A DNA stretch of 64,000 bases from Bos javanicus. Taxonomy: Eukaryota > Chordata > Mammalia > Artiodactyla > Bovidae. The notes under the pieces are model-generated. The model was not told where the DNA came from and did no database searches. It worked only from the letters and a program-made list of their open reading frames with translations. This document shows, one piece after another, positions 1-12,272 of this stretch (the stretch's first letter is position 1; every line of letters starts with the position of its first letter). The position numbers were made by a program, and so were the translations under genes. Location of the stretch: the NCBI RefSeq assembly GCF_032452875.1, contig NW_026893841.1:248001-312000 (forward strand). The letters are read 5' to 3'.

Positions 1-558
1 GGTTGCTACGTGATCAGTGCATGATCAGCCACGTGAGCAGAGCATGATAGCCACGTGATCAGTGCATGATCAGTCACGTGATCAGTACATGATCAGTCAC
101 GTGAACAGTGCATGATCATTTACGTGATCTGTGCATGATCAGTCACGTGACCAGTATATGGTAGCTACGTGATCATTCCATGACGAGCCACGTGAGCAGT
201 GCATGATAGCCACGTGATGTGTGCATGAGTTACGTGAGCAGAGTATGATCAGCCACGTGATCAGTGCATGAGTGCCACGTGATCAGTGCATGATATGTCA
301 CGTGACAGGTGTGTGATCAGCCACGTGAACAGTGCATGTTCAGCCACGTGATCAGTGCATGATAGCCACGTGATCAGTGCATGATCAGTTACGTGAGCAG
401 TGTATGATCAGCCACGTGATCAGTGCATGGTCAGACACGTGAACAGTGTATGATCAGCCACGTGATCAGTGCATGATATCCAAGTGATCAGTGCATGATC
501 ATCACGTGATCAGTGCATGATCAGCCACGTGAACAGTGCATGCTCAGTCACGTGATCT
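1..558. repeat. Partial unit, array upstream of first block
   Basis: This is the right-hand end of a unit cut by the window edge. It holds the usual pre-block marker series: AACAGTGCATGATCATT, a GTATATGG monomer, CATGAGTTACG, GACAGGTGTGTG, CATGTTCAGCC, GATATCCAAGTG, then GAACAGTGCATGCTCAG just before the block. Confidence 0.85.
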
Positions 559-798
559 GGGCCTGCTGAGCTGCGTGATTACTGTCTGCTCATCTGCTTG
601 ACAATTGCCAGCTGAGCTGCACGATTCCTGCCTGTCATCTGCTTGACAATTGCCAGCTGTGCTGCGTAATTCCTGCCTGCTCAGCTGCTTGATTATTGCC
701 AGCTGAGCAGCATGATTCCTCACAGCTGAGTTCCATGATTATTGCCTGCTGACTGTTTGATTCATACTCAGCTCTTTGTTTATTGCCTCCAGAGGCAC
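559..798. repeat. Divergent block 1 (240 bp)
   Basis: It runs from GGGCCTGCTGAG to CCAGAGGCAC. It is entered through GATCTGGG and carries the CACAGCTGAG (extra PvuII) form. Four or five bases are lost near 752-757, where GATTCATACTC replaces the usual GATTCGTGCCTACTC. Confidence 0.9.
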
Positions 799-2744
799 AT
801 GATCAGTGTATGATAGCAAACATGATCAGCGCATGATCAGTCACATGATCAGCGCCATTAAGTCACGTGATCACTACATGATAGTCATGTGATCAGTCCA
901 TGCTCAGTCACGGTATCAGTGCATGATCAGCCACGTGATCAGTGCATGATCTGTCACATGATCAGTGTATGATCATCCACGTGATCAGTGCATGGGCAGT
1001 CATGTGATCAGTGCATGATATAGACGTGATCAGTGCATGATCAGTCACGTGATCAGTGCATGATAGCCACGTGATCAGTGCATGATCAGTCACCTGATGG
1101 GTGTATGATCATTCACGTGACTGTACATGGTAGCACATGATCATTGCATGATCAGCCACGTGAGTAGTGCATGATAGCCACGTGATCACATGATCAGTCA
1201 CGTGATCAGTGCATGATCAGTCATGTGACCAGTACATGGTAGCTGCGTGATCATGCATGATCAGCCACGTGAGCAGTGCATGATAGCCACGTGATCAGTG
1301 CATGATCAGCCACGGTGTTGCACCCGTCATCAGTGCATGATCAGTCATGTAGTCATGTATGATCAGCCACGTGATCAGTGCATGATCAGCCACGTGATCA
1401 GTGCATGATCAATTGGTGATCAGTGCATGATCAGTCACGTGACCAGTACATATTGCTTCGTGATCATTGCATGATCAGCCACGTGATCAGTGCATGATAG
1501 CCACGTGATCAGTGCATGCAGCACGTGATCAGTGCAGATCAGTCACGTGATCGTGTATGATCAGCCACGTGATCAGTGCATGATAGCCACGTGATCAGTG
1601 CATGATCAGCCACGTGATCAGTGCATGATAGCCACGTGATCAGTGCATGATCAGTCACGTGATCAGTGTGATCAGCCACGTGATCAGTGCATGATAGCCA
1701 CGTGATCAGTGCATGATCAGTTCGTGATCAGTGCATGATCAGCCACGTGATCAGTGCATGATCAGACACGTGATCAGTGCATGATCAGCCACGTGATCAG
1801 TGCATGATAGCCACGTGATCAGTGCATCATCACGTGATCAGTGTATGATCAGCCACGTGATCAGTGCATGATCAGTCATTGATCAGTGCAGTAGCCAGTG
1901 ATCATGCATGATCAGCCACGTGATCAGTGCATGATAGCCACGTGATCAGTGCATGATCAGACGTGATCAGTGCATGATCAGTCACGTGATCAGTGCATGA
2001 TCAGACCGCGTGATCAGTGCATGATCAGTCACATGATCAGTGCATGATCAGCATGATCAGTGCATGATAGTGCGTGATCAGTATGTCAGCCAGTGATCAG
2101 TGCATGATTGCCAGTCAGTGCATGATCAGTCACGTGATCAGTGCATGATCAGTCACGTGATCAGTGCATGATCAGCCACGTGATCAGTGCATGATCAGCC
2201 ACGTGATCAGTGCATGATCAGTCACGTGATCAGTGCATGATCAGTCACGTGACCAGTGCATGGTAGCTACGTGATCATTGCATGATCAGCCACGTCAGTG
2301 CATGATAGCCACGTGATCAGTGCATGATCAGCCGTGATCAGTGCATGATCGCACGTGATCAGTGCATGATCAGTCACGTGATCGTGTGCATGATCAGCCA
2401 CGTGATCAGTGCATGATATCCACGTGATCAGTGCATGATCAGCCACGTGATCAGTGCATGATCACGTGATCAGTGCATGATCAGTCACGTGATCAGTGTG
2501 ATCAGCCACGTGATCAGTGCATGATCAGTCACGTGATCAGTGCATGATCAGTCACGTGATCAGTGCATGGTCAGCCACGTGATCAGTGCATGATCAGCCA
2601 CGTGATCAGTGCATGATAGCCACGTGATCAGTGCATGATCAGTCCGTGATCAGTGCATGATCAGCCACGTGATCAGTGCATGATCAGTCACGTGATCAGT
2701 GCATGATCAGTCACGTGATCAGTGCATGCTCAGTCACGTGATCA
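559..2744. repeat. Unit 1, 2186 bp (M class, shortened?)
   Basis: It leads into a short-form block, as the 2.37-kb M units at 42902 and 53871 do, and is probably an M unit with many small deletions. The stretch 1440-2740 is mostly prototype-like monomer. A damaged patch lies at about 2035-2125. Confidence 0.7.
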
Positions 2745-2940
2745 GGGCCTGCTGAGCTGCGTGATTACTGTCTGCTCATCTGCTTGACAATTGCCAGCTG
2801 AGCTGCATGATTCCTGCCTCTATGCTGCTTGATTATTGCCAGCTGAGCAGCATGATTCCTCACCTGTGTTCCATGATTATTGCCTGCTGACTGTTTGATT
2901 CGTGCCTACTCAGCTCTTTGTTTATTGCCTCCAGAGGCAC
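2745..2940. repeat. Divergent block 2, short form (196 bp)
   Basis: It lacks the internal stretch of about 45 bp between two ATTCCTGCCT copies. It is entered through GATCAGGG and not GATCTGGG, like the short block at 45266. CACCTGTGTTCC replaces the usual CACACCTGAGTTCC, which looks like local damage. Confidence 0.88.
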
Positions 2941-3279
2941 ATGATCAGTGTATGATAGCAAACATGATCAGCGCATGATCAGTCACATGATCAGTGCCAT
3001 TAAGTCACGTGATCACTGCATGATAGTCATGTGATCAGTCCATGCTCAGTCACGGTATCAGTGCATGATCAGCCACGTGATCAGTGCATGATCAGTCACG
3101 TGATTAGTGTATGATCAGCCACGTGATCAGTGCATGGGCAGTCATGTGATCAGTGCATGATATAGACGTGATCAGTGCATGATCAGTCTCGTGATCAGTG
3201 CAGACATGTAGCCACGTGATCAGTGCATGATCAGTCACCTGATGGGTGTATGATCATTCACGTGACAGTGCACATGGTA

Positions 3280-3330
3280 GCTACATGATCATTGCAGTCG
3301 CCAGTAGTAGTTCGCGATATGCGTCAGTGC
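3280..3330. other. Scrambled patch in satellite
   Basis: Monomer phase is lost over about 50 bp (GCCAGTAGTAGTTCGCGATA) and then resumes. Sibling units have intact monomers here, so a local consensus error is more likely than an insertion. Confidence 0.6.
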
Positions 3331-4540
3331 ATGATCAGTCACGTGATCAGTGCATGATCAGTCATGTGATCAGTACATGATAGCCACGTGATCATGCATG
3401 ATCAGTCACGTGATCAGTGCATGATCAGACGTGATCAGTGCATGATCAGTCGTGATCAGTGCATGATCCACGTGATCAGTGCATGATCAGTCACGTGATC
3501 AGTGCATGATCAGCCACGTGATCAGTGCATGATAGCCACGTGATCAGTGCATGATCAGTCACATGATCAGTATGATCAGTGTAGTGATCAGTGTGCCGTC
3601 AGCCACGTGATCAGTGCATGATCAGCCACGTGATCAGTGCATGATCAATTGATGCTCAGTGCATGATCAGTCACGTGATCAGTGCATGTAGCTGCGTGAT
3701 GTTGCCGTGGCCGTGATCAGTGCATGATAGCCACGTGATCAGTGCATGATAGCCACGTGATCAGTGCATGATCAGTCATGTGATCACGTGTGTGATCAGC
3801 CACGTGATCAGTGCATGATATCCACGTGATCAGTGCATGACAGCCACGTGATCAGTGCATGATACCACGTGATCAGTGCATGATCAGTCACGTGATACAT
3901 GTGTGATCAGCCACGTGATCAGTGCATGATGAGCCACGTGATCAGTGCAGGATCAATTACGTGATCAGTGCATGATCAGTCACGTGACCAGTACATGGTT
4001 GCTCGTGATCAGTTGCATGATCAGCCACGTGAGCAGTGCATGATAGCCACGTGATCAGTGCATGATCAGTCACGTGATCAGTACATGATCAGTCACGTGA
4101 ACAGTGCATGATCATTTACGTGATCTGTGCATGATCAGTCACGTGACCAGTATATGGTTGCTACGTGATCATTCCATGACGAGCCATGAGCAGTGGCAGT
4201 GATGTGTGCATGAGTTACGTGAGCAGAGTATGATCAGCCACGTGATCAGTGCATGAGTGCCACGTGATCAGTGCATGATATGTCACGTGACAGGTGTGTG
4301 ATCAGCCACGTGAACAGTGCATGTTCAGCCACGTGATCAGTGCATGATAGCCACGTGATCAGTGCATGATCAGTTACGTGAGCAGTGTATGATCAGCCAC
4401 GTGATCAGTGCATGGTCAGACACGTGAACAGTGTATGATCAGCCATGATCAGTGCATGATATCCAGTGATCAGTGCATGATCATCACGTGATCAGTGTAT
4501 GATCAGCCACGTGAACAGTGCATGCTCAGTCACGTGATCT

Positions 4541-4784
4541 GGGCCTGCTGAGCTGCGTGATTACTGTCTGCTCATCTGCTTGACAATTGCCAGCTGAGCT
4601 GCACGATTCCTGCCTGTCATCTGCTTGACAATTGCCAGCTGTGCTGCGTAATTCCTGCCTGCTCAGCTGCTTGATTATTGCCAGCTGAGCAGCATGATTC
4701 CTCACAGCTGAGTTCCATGATTATTGCCTGCTGACTGTTTGATTCGTGCCTACTCAGCTCTTTGTTTATTGCCTCCAGAGGCAC
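4541..4784. repeat. Divergent block 3 (244 bp)
   Basis: Full-length block with GATCTGGG entry and the CACAGCTGAG form. It follows a short block by one unit, the same placement as the CACAGCTGAG block at 58074. Confidence 0.93.
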
Positions 4785-5319
4785 ATGATCAGTGTATGAT
4801 AGCAAACATGATCAGCGCATGATCAGTCACATGATCAGCGCCATTAAGTCACGTGATCACTACATGATAGTCATGTGATCAGTCCATGCTCAGTCACGGT
4901 ATCAGTGCATGATCAGCCACGTGATCAGTGCATGATCTGTCACATGATTAGTGTATGATCATCCACGTGATCAGTGCATGGGCAGTCATGTGATCAGTGC
5001 ATGATATAGACGTGATCAGTGCATGATCAGTCTCGTGATCAGTGCATGATAGCCACGTGATCAGTGCATGATCAGTCACCTGATGGGTGTATGATCATTC
5101 ACGTGACCTGTACATGGTAGCTACATGATCATTGCATGATCAGCCACGTGAGTAGTGCATGATAGCCACGTGATCACTGCATGATCAGTCACGTGATCAG
5201 TGCATGATCAGTCATGTGACCAGTACATGGTGCTGCGTGATCATGGCATGATGCCACGTGAGCAGTGCATGATAGCCGTGATCAGTGCATGATCAGCCAC
5301 ATGATCAGTACATGATCAG

Positions 5320-5860
5320 TCCAGCGTCAGTGCGTCAGTGATGCCAGTCCAGCGTGATCAGTGCAGTCATGCCACTGTGATCAGTCCGCCAGTCATTAGT
5401 TTGCATCAGTAATTGACGTGATCAGTGTGTACTCGTGTCAGTGCATAGTCAGCTACACACGATCAGTGCTCTGGCAGTCATGATACTGCATGATCAGTCA
5501 TGAATCAGTCAGTGACAGCATACTGTAGTCAGTGACATGCGATAACCACTAGTCATGATTGCAATCGTCATGATATGTACAATCAGCCATGATCAGTGAT
5601 ATGAGCCCGTGAATCAGTGCATGATCAGCATTCAGCTAGTCAGACACGTAGTCGACGTCCATGTAACCAGTGATCAATGGTCATCCATGTGAATCATGCG
5701 TGATAATCAACGTGATCAGTGCATGATCAGTCCAGCTGATCAGTGCATGCCAGTCATGTGATCAGTACGCATATCAGTCCGTGATCACCAGAACGTGATA
5801 GTGCATGATCAGTCCATGATCGACCGTGCGGCAGATACGTGATGCTGCGTGATAGTTGCG
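5320..5860. other. Scrambled satellite tract, about 540 bp
   Basis: Only fragments such as GATCAGTGCATGATCAG survive between bases that fit no monomer register. The words used (GTCAGTG, CATGATC, CCAGT) are still satellite words, so this is the same repeat with heavy indel and base errors and not a foreign insert. Either the consensus failed here or this is a truly decayed segment. Confidence 0.75.
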
Positions 5861-6184
5861 TGAGCAGAGTGTGATCAGCCACGTGATCAGTGCATGATGC
5901 CACGTGATCAGTGCATGATCATGTCACGTGACAGGTGTGTGATCAGCCACGTGATCAGTGCATGATCAGCCACGTGATCAGTGCATGATAGCCACGTGAT
6001 CAGTGCATGATCAGTTACGTGAGCAGTGTATGATCAGCCACGTGATCAGTGCATGGTCAGACACGTGAACAGTGTATGATCAGCCACGTGATCAGTGCAT
6101 GATATCCAAGTGATCAGTGCATGATCATCACGTGATCAGTGTATGATCAGCCACGTGAACAGTGCATGCTCAGTCACGTGATCT

Positions 6185-6426
6185 GGGCCTGCTGAGCTGC
6201 GTGATTACTGTCTGCTCATCTGCTTGACAATTGCCAGCTGAGCTGCACGATTCCTGCCTGTCATCTGCTTGACAATTGCCAGCTGTGCTGCGTAATTCCT
6301 GCCTGCTCAGCTGCTTGATTATTGCCAGCTGAGCAGCATGATTCCTCACCTGAGTTCCATGATTATTGCCTGCTGACTGTTTGATTCGTGCCTACTCAGC
6401 TCTTTGTTTATTGCCTCCAGAGGCAC
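6185..6426. repeat. Divergent block 4 (242 bp)
   Basis: GATCTGGG entry. CTCACCTGAG replaces CTCACACCTGAG, a loss of two bases. It is otherwise full length, with both internal TGCTTGACAATTGCC monomers. Confidence 0.92.
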
Positions 6427-6795
6427 ATGATCAGTGTATGATAGCAAACATGATCAGCGCATGATCAGTCACATGATCAGTGCCATTAAGTCACGTGATC
6501 ACTACATGATAGTCATGTGATCAGTCCATGCTCAGTCACGGTATCAGTGCATGATCAGCCACGTGATCAGTGCATGATCTGTCACATGATAGTGTATGAT
6601 CATCCACGTGATCAGTGCATGGGCAGTCATGTGATCAGTGCATGATATAGACGTGATCAGTGCATGATCAGTCTCGTGATCAGTGCATGATAGCCACGTG
6701 ATCAGTGCATGATCAGTCACCTGATGGGTGTATGATCATTCACGTGACCTGTACATGGTAGCCATGATCATTGCATGATCAGCCACGTGATCAGT

Positions 6796-6930
6796 GCGCC
6801 ATTGCACGCGTAGTCATGCATGTCAGCCAAGTGATCAGTGCATGATAGCTTCGTGATCAGTATGATCAGTCACGTGATCAGTGCATGATCAGTTGTGATG
6901 CAGATAGATGTGTCAGTCAATACCGTGTGA
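6796..6930. other. Scrambled patch in satellite
   Basis: Register is lost in two pieces (GCGCCATTGCACGCGTAG and GCAGATAGATGTGTCAG) with ordinary monomers between them. The character is the same as 5320-5860. Confidence 0.6.
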
Positions 6931-7439
6931 TCAGTGCATGATCAGCACATGATCAGTGCATGATCAGTGGTGATCAGTGCATGATCAGTCACGTGACCAG
7001 CCATGGTAGTAGTGATCATGCATGATCAGCCACGTGATCAGTGCATGATCACGTGATCAGTGCATGATATGCATGATCAGTGCAGTCAGTCATGTGTCGT
7101 GTGATCAGCATGATCAGTGCATGATATCCACGTGATCAGTGCATGATCAGCGTGATCAGTGCATGATAGCCACGTGATCAGTGCATGATCAGTCACGTGA
7201 TCATGTGTGATCAGCCACGTGATCAGTGCATGATGAGCCACGTGATCAGTGCATGATCAATTGCATGATCAGTGCATGATCAGTCACGTGACCAGTACAT
7301 GGTTGCTACGTGATGTTGCATGATCAGCCAGTGAGCAGCATGATAGCCACGTGGTGATCATTGATCAGTCACGTGATCAGTGCATGATCAGTCACGTGAT
7401 CAGTGCATGATCATTTACGTGATCAGTGCATGATCAGTC

Positions 7440-7670
7440 ACGTGCCAGTATATAGTTGCTGATCAATTCATGTGAGCCACGTGAGCAGTGCATGATCCAC
7501 GTGATTGTGCATGATTACACGATCAGTATGATCAGCCACGTGATCAGTGCATGATTGATCAGTGCGTGATATCACGACGGTAGTGATCAATGATCAGTGC
7601 ATGATCAGCCGTGATCAGTGCATGATGCCCGTGATCAGTGCATGTCAGTTACGTGAGCAGTGCATGATCA
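7440..7670. other. Indel-rich tract before block 5
   Basis: The pre-block markers can be followed but most monomers have lost one to several bases, for example GTGCCAGTATATAGTTGC and TGATATCACGACGGTAG. Sibling units show the intact versions. Confidence 0.6.
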
Positions 7671-7814
7671 GCACGTGAAGTGCATGGTCAGACCGTGAAC
7701 AGTGTATGATCAGCCACGTGATCAGTGCATGATATCCAAGTGATCAGTGCATGATCATCACGTGATCAGTGTATGATCAGCCACGTGAACAGTGCATGCT
7801 CAGTCACGTGATCT

Positions 7815-8053
7815 GGGCCTGCTGAGCTGCGTGATTTGTCTGCTCATCTGCTTGACAATTGCCAGCTGAGCTGCACGATTCCTGCCTGTCATCTGCTTGA
7901 CAATTGGCTGTGCTGCGTAATTCCTGCCTGCTCAGCTGCTTGATTATTGCCAGCTGAGCAGCATGATTCCTCACACCTGAGTTCCATGATTATTGCCTGC
8001 TGACTGTTTGATTCGTGCCTACTCAGCTCTTTGTTTATTGCCTCCAGAGGCAC
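7815..8053. repeat. Divergent block 5 (239 bp)
   Basis: Two small losses: GATTTGTCTG for GATTACTGTCTG, and ACAATTGGCTGTG for ACAATTGCCAGCTGTG. The second removes one PvuII site. GATCTGGG entry, CACACCTGAG form. Confidence 0.92.
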
Positions 8054-8498
8054 ATGATCAGTGTATGATAGCAAACATGATCAGCGCATGATCAGTCACA
8101 TGATCAGCGCCATTAAGTCACGTGATCACTACATGATAGTCATGTGATCAGTCCATGCTCAGTCACGGATCAGTGCATGATCAGCCACGTGTCATGCATG
8201 ATCTGTCACAAGATTAGTGTGATCATCCACGTGATCAGTGCATGGGCAGTCATGTGATCAGTGCATGATATAGACGTGATCAGTGCATGATCAGTCACGT
8301 GATCAGTGCATGATAGCCACGTGATCAGTGCATGATCAGTCACCTGATGGGTGTATGATCATTCACGTGACCTGTACATGGTAGCTACATGATCATTGCA
8401 TGATCAGCCACGTGAGTAGTGCATGATAGCCACGTGATCACTGCATGATCAGTCACGTGATCAGTGCATGATCAGTCATGTGACCAGTACATGGTAGC

Positions 8499-8565
8499 TG
8501 TGATGGCATCAGGTGAGCCCCATGTGACAGTGTGATAGCAATAGTCACGTGCAGTCAGACACGTG
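8499..8565. other. Scrambled patch in satellite
   Basis: A short loss of monomer register (GATGGCATCAGGTGAGCCC) at a position where sibling units carry an intact marker monomer. Confidence 0.55.
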
Positions 8566-9661
8566 ATCAGTGCATGATCAGTCACGTGATCAGTGCATGA
8601 TCAGCCACGTGATCAGTGCATGACCAGGCACGTGATCAGTGTATGATCAGCCAAGTGATCAGTGCATGATCAGCCATGATCAGTGCATGATCAGTCACGT
8701 GATCAGTGCATGATCAGTCACGTGATCAGTGTACAGTCAGTGCGTGATCAGTGCATGATCAGCCACGTGATCAGTGCATGATCGTGATCAGTGCATGATC
8801 AGTCACGTGACCAGTACATGGTAGCTACGTGATCATTGCATGATCAGCCGTGATCAGTGCATGATAGCCACGTGATCAGTGCATGATCATAGCCATGATC
8901 AGTGCATGATCAGTCATGTGATACGTGTGTGATCAGCCACATGATCAGTGCCTGATATCCACGTGATCAGTGCATGAGAGCCACGGGATCGGTGCATGAT
9001 CAGTCACGTGATACATGTGTGATCAGCCACGTGATCAGTGCATGATGAGCCACGTGATCAGTGCAGGATCAATTACGTGATCAGTGCATGATCAGTCACG
9101 TGACCAGTACATGGTTGCTACGTGATCGTTGCATGATCAGCCATGAGCAGACATGCATATGCCATGGTCAGTGCATGATCAGTCACGTGATCAGTACATG
9201 ATCAGTCACGTGAACAGTGCATGATCAGTTACGTGATCTGTGCATGATCAGTCGTTACCAGTATATGGTTGCTACGTGATCATTCCATGACAGCCACGTG
9301 AGCAGTGCATGATAGCCACGTGATGTGTGCATGAGTTACGTGAGCAGAGTATGATCAGCCACGTGATCAGTGCATGAGTGCCACGTGATCAGTGCATGAT
9401 ATGTCACGTGACAGGTGTGTGATCAGCGTGAACAGTGCATGTTCAGCCACGTGATCAGTGCATGATAGCCACGTGATCAGTGCATGATCAGTTACGTGAG
9501 CAGTGTATGATCAGCCACGTGATCAGTGCATGGTCAGACACGTGAACAGTGTATGATCAGCCACGTGATCAGTGCATGATATCCAAGTGATCAGTGCATG
9601 ATCATCACGTGATCAGTGTATGATCAGCCACGTGAACAGTGCATGCTCAGTCACGTGATCA

Positions 9662-9904
9662 GGGCCTGCTGAGCTGCGTGATTACTGTCTGCTCATCTGC
9701 TTGACAATTGCCAGCTGAGCTGCACGATTCCTGCCTGTCATCTGCTTGACAATTGCCAGCTGTGCTGCGTAATTCCTGCCTGCTCAGCTGCTTGATTATT
9801 GCCAGCTGAGCAGCATGATTCCTCACACTGAGTTCCATGATTATTGCCTGCTGACTGTTTGATTCGTGCCTACTCAGCTCTTTGTTTATTGCCTCCAGAG
9901 GCAC
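9662..9904. repeat. Divergent block 6 (243 bp)
   Basis: Entered through GATCAGGG. CACACTGAG replaces CACACCTGAG, a loss of one base that shifts the minus-strand frame and makes its open frame 88 codons long. Confidence 0.92.
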
Positions 9905-12030
9905 ATGATCAGTGTATGATAGCAAACATGATCAGCGCATGATCAGTCACATGATCAGCGCCATTAAGTCACGTGATCACTACATGATAGTCATGTGATC
10001 AGTCCATGCTCAGTCACGGTATCAGTGCATGATCAGCCACGTGATCAGTGCATGATCTGTCACAAGATTAGTGTAGATCATCCACGTGATCAGTGCATGA
10101 TCAGTCATGTGATCAGTGCATGATATAGCGTGATCAGTGCATGATCAGTCGTGATCAGTGCATGATAGCCACGTGATCAGTGCATGATCAGTCACCTGAT
10201 GGGTGTATGATCATTCACGTGACCTGTACATGGTAGCTACATGATCATTGCATGATCACGTGAGTAGTGCATGATAGCCACGTGATCAGTGCATGATCAG
10301 TCACGTGATCAGTGCATGATCAGTCATGTGACCAGTACATGGTAGCTGCGTGATCATGGCATGATCAGCCACGTGAGCAGTGCATGATAGCCACGTGATC
10401 AGTGCATGATCAGCCACGTGATCAGTGCATGATCAGCCACGTGATCAGTGCATGATCAGTCACGTGATCATGTGTGATCAGCCACGTGATCAGTGCATGA
10501 TCAGCCACGTGATCAGTGCATGATCAGCCACGTGATCAGTGCATGATCAGTCACGTGACTGCATGATTGCTACGTGATCAGTGCATGATCAGCCACGTGA
10601 TGCATGATGCCACGTGATCAGTGCATGATCAGTCACGTGATCAGTGCATGATCAGTCACGTGATCAGTGCATGATCAGCCACGTGATCAGTGCATGATCA
10701 GTCACGTGATCAGTATGATTGCTACGTGATCATTGCATGACAGCCACGTGATCAGTGCATGATAGTCACGTGATCAGTGCATGATCAGTCACGTGATCAG
10801 TGCATGATCAGTCATGCGTGATCAGTGCATGATAGCTGCGTGATCATGCATGATCAGCCACGTGACAGTGCATGATAGCCACGTGATCAGTGCATGATCA
10901 GCCACGTGATCAGTGCATGATCAGTCACGTGATCAGTGCATGATCAGCCACGTGATCAGTGCATGATCAGGCCGTGATCAGTGCATGATCAGCCAAGTGA
11001 TCAGTGCATGATGCCACGTGATCAGTGCATGATCAGTCACGTGATCAGTGCATGATCAGTCACGTGATCAGTGTATGATCAGCCACGTGATCAGTGCATG
11101 ATCAGCCATGATCAGTGCATGATCATTACGTGATCAGTGCATGATCAGTCACGTGATCAGTACATGGTAGCTACGTGATCATTGCATGATCAGCCACGTG
11201 ATCAGTGCATGATAGCCACGTGATCAGTGCATGATAGCACGTGATCAGTGCATGATCAGTCATGTGATACGTGTGTGATCAGCCACGTGATCAGTGCATG
11301 ATATCCACGTGATCAGTGCATGACAGCCGTGATCAGTGCATGATAGCCACGTGATCAGTGCATGATCAGTCACGTGATCATGTGTGATCAGCCACGTGAT
11401 CAGTGCATGATGAGCCACGTGATCAGTGCAGGATCAATTGCGTGATCAGTGCATGATCAGTCACGTGACCAGTACATGGTTGCTCGTGATCGTTGCATGA
11501 TCAGCCACGTGAGCAGAGCATGATAGCCACGTGATCAGTGCATGATCAGTCACGTGATCAGTGCATGATCAGTCACGTGAACAGTGCATGATCATTCGTG
11601 ATCAGTGCATGATCAGTCACGTGACCAGTATATGGTAGCTCGTGATCATTCCATGACGAGCCACGTGAGCAGTGCATGATAGCCACGTGATGTGTGCATG
11701 AGTTCGTGAGCAGAGTATGATCAGCCACGTGATCAGTGCATGAGTGCCACGTGATCAGTGCATGATATGTCACGTGACAGGTGTGTGATCAGCCACGTGA
11801 ACAGTGCATGTTCAGCCACGTGATCAGTGCATGATAGCCACGTGATCAGTGCATGATCAGTTACGTGAGCAGTGTATGATCAGCCACGTGATCAGTGCAT
11901 GGTCAGACACGTGAACAGTGTATGATCAGCCACGTGATCAGTGCATGATATCCAAGTGATCAGTGCATGATCATCACGTGATCAGTGTATGATCAGCCAC
12001 GTGAACAGTGCATGCTCAGTCACGTGATCT
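9662..12030. repeat. Unit 6, 2369 bp (M class)
   Basis: Same length as the M units at 42902 and 53871 but followed by a full-length block and not a short one. A GATAGCTGCGTGATCATGC monomer near 10830 suggests the internal block-less restart seen in other long units. About 10380-11150 is near-pure prototype monomer. Confidence 0.8.
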
Positions 12031-12272
12031 GGGCCTGCTGAGCTGCGTGATTACTGTCTGCTCATCTGCTTGACAATTGCCAGCTGAGCTGCACGATTCC
12101 TGCCTGTCATCTGCTTGACAATTGCCAGCTGTGCTGCGTAATTCCTGCCTGCTCAGCTGCTTGATTATTGCCAGCTGAGCAGCATGATTCCTCACACCTG
12201 AGTTCCATGATTATTGCCTGCTGTGTTTGATTCGTGCCTACTCAGCTCTTTGTTTATTGCCTCCAGAGGCAC
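12031..12272. repeat. Divergent block 7 (242 bp)
   Basis: GATCTGGG entry, CACACCTGAG form, with loss of two bases at GCCTGCTGTGTTTG (usually GCCTGCTGACTGTTTG). Confidence 0.92.

Larger units (their letters stand above)
2745..4540. repeat. Unit 2, 1796 bp (S class)
   Basis: It is an S unit following a short block, matching those at 45266 (1835 bp) and 56245 (1829 bp). The downstream marker reads CACGTGATTAG. Damaged patches occur at 3280-3330 and 3570-3720. Confidence 0.8.
4541..6184. repeat. Unit 3, 1644 bp (S class, damaged)
   Basis: The post-block flank is normal with the CACATGATTAG marker and CACCTGATGGG present. The middle is replaced by the scrambled tract 5320-5860. The normal pre-block series resumes near 5870. 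Confidence 0.8.
6185..7814. repeat. Unit 4, 1630 bp (S class, damaged)
   Basis: The usual post-block markers are present to about 6780. The interior 6796-6930 and 7060-7670 carries many short deletions. The end of the unit, from GATATCCAAGTG, is normal. Confidence 0.8.
7815..9661. repeat. Unit 5, 1847 bp (S class)
   Basis: A complete S unit with the downstream CACAAGATTAG marker. A damaged patch at about 8499-8565 replaces the GTAGCTGCGTGATCATGG marker monomer. Confidence 0.85.

Noticed and set aside
559..798. The divergent block as a mobile element insertion.
   Set aside because: No terminal inverted repeats, target-site duplication or poly-A tail; the block itself divides into diverged 23-bp monomers and keeps array register on both sides.
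4617..4805. Minus-strand open frame of about 62 codons, repeated with nearly the same protein in most block copies (for example 15258-15446, 30437-30625, 63068-63256).
   Set aside because: It begins at TTG in a vertebrate satellite, lies wholly in the divergent block, and stays alike only because the block DNA is homogenised. One- to three-base changes in blocks 5, 6 and 27 alter or lengthen it with no sign of constraint. No promoter, splice or poly-A signal is seen.
5320..5860. The scrambled tract as a foreign insert or unique gene.
   Set aside because: Its short words are those of the satellite, ordinary monomers surface within it, and no open frame or known element is visible.
9659..9925. 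Longest open frame, 88 codons, minus strand, over block 6.
   Set aside because: The extra length comes from loss of one base (CACACTGAG) that shifts the frame. It also starts at TTG.
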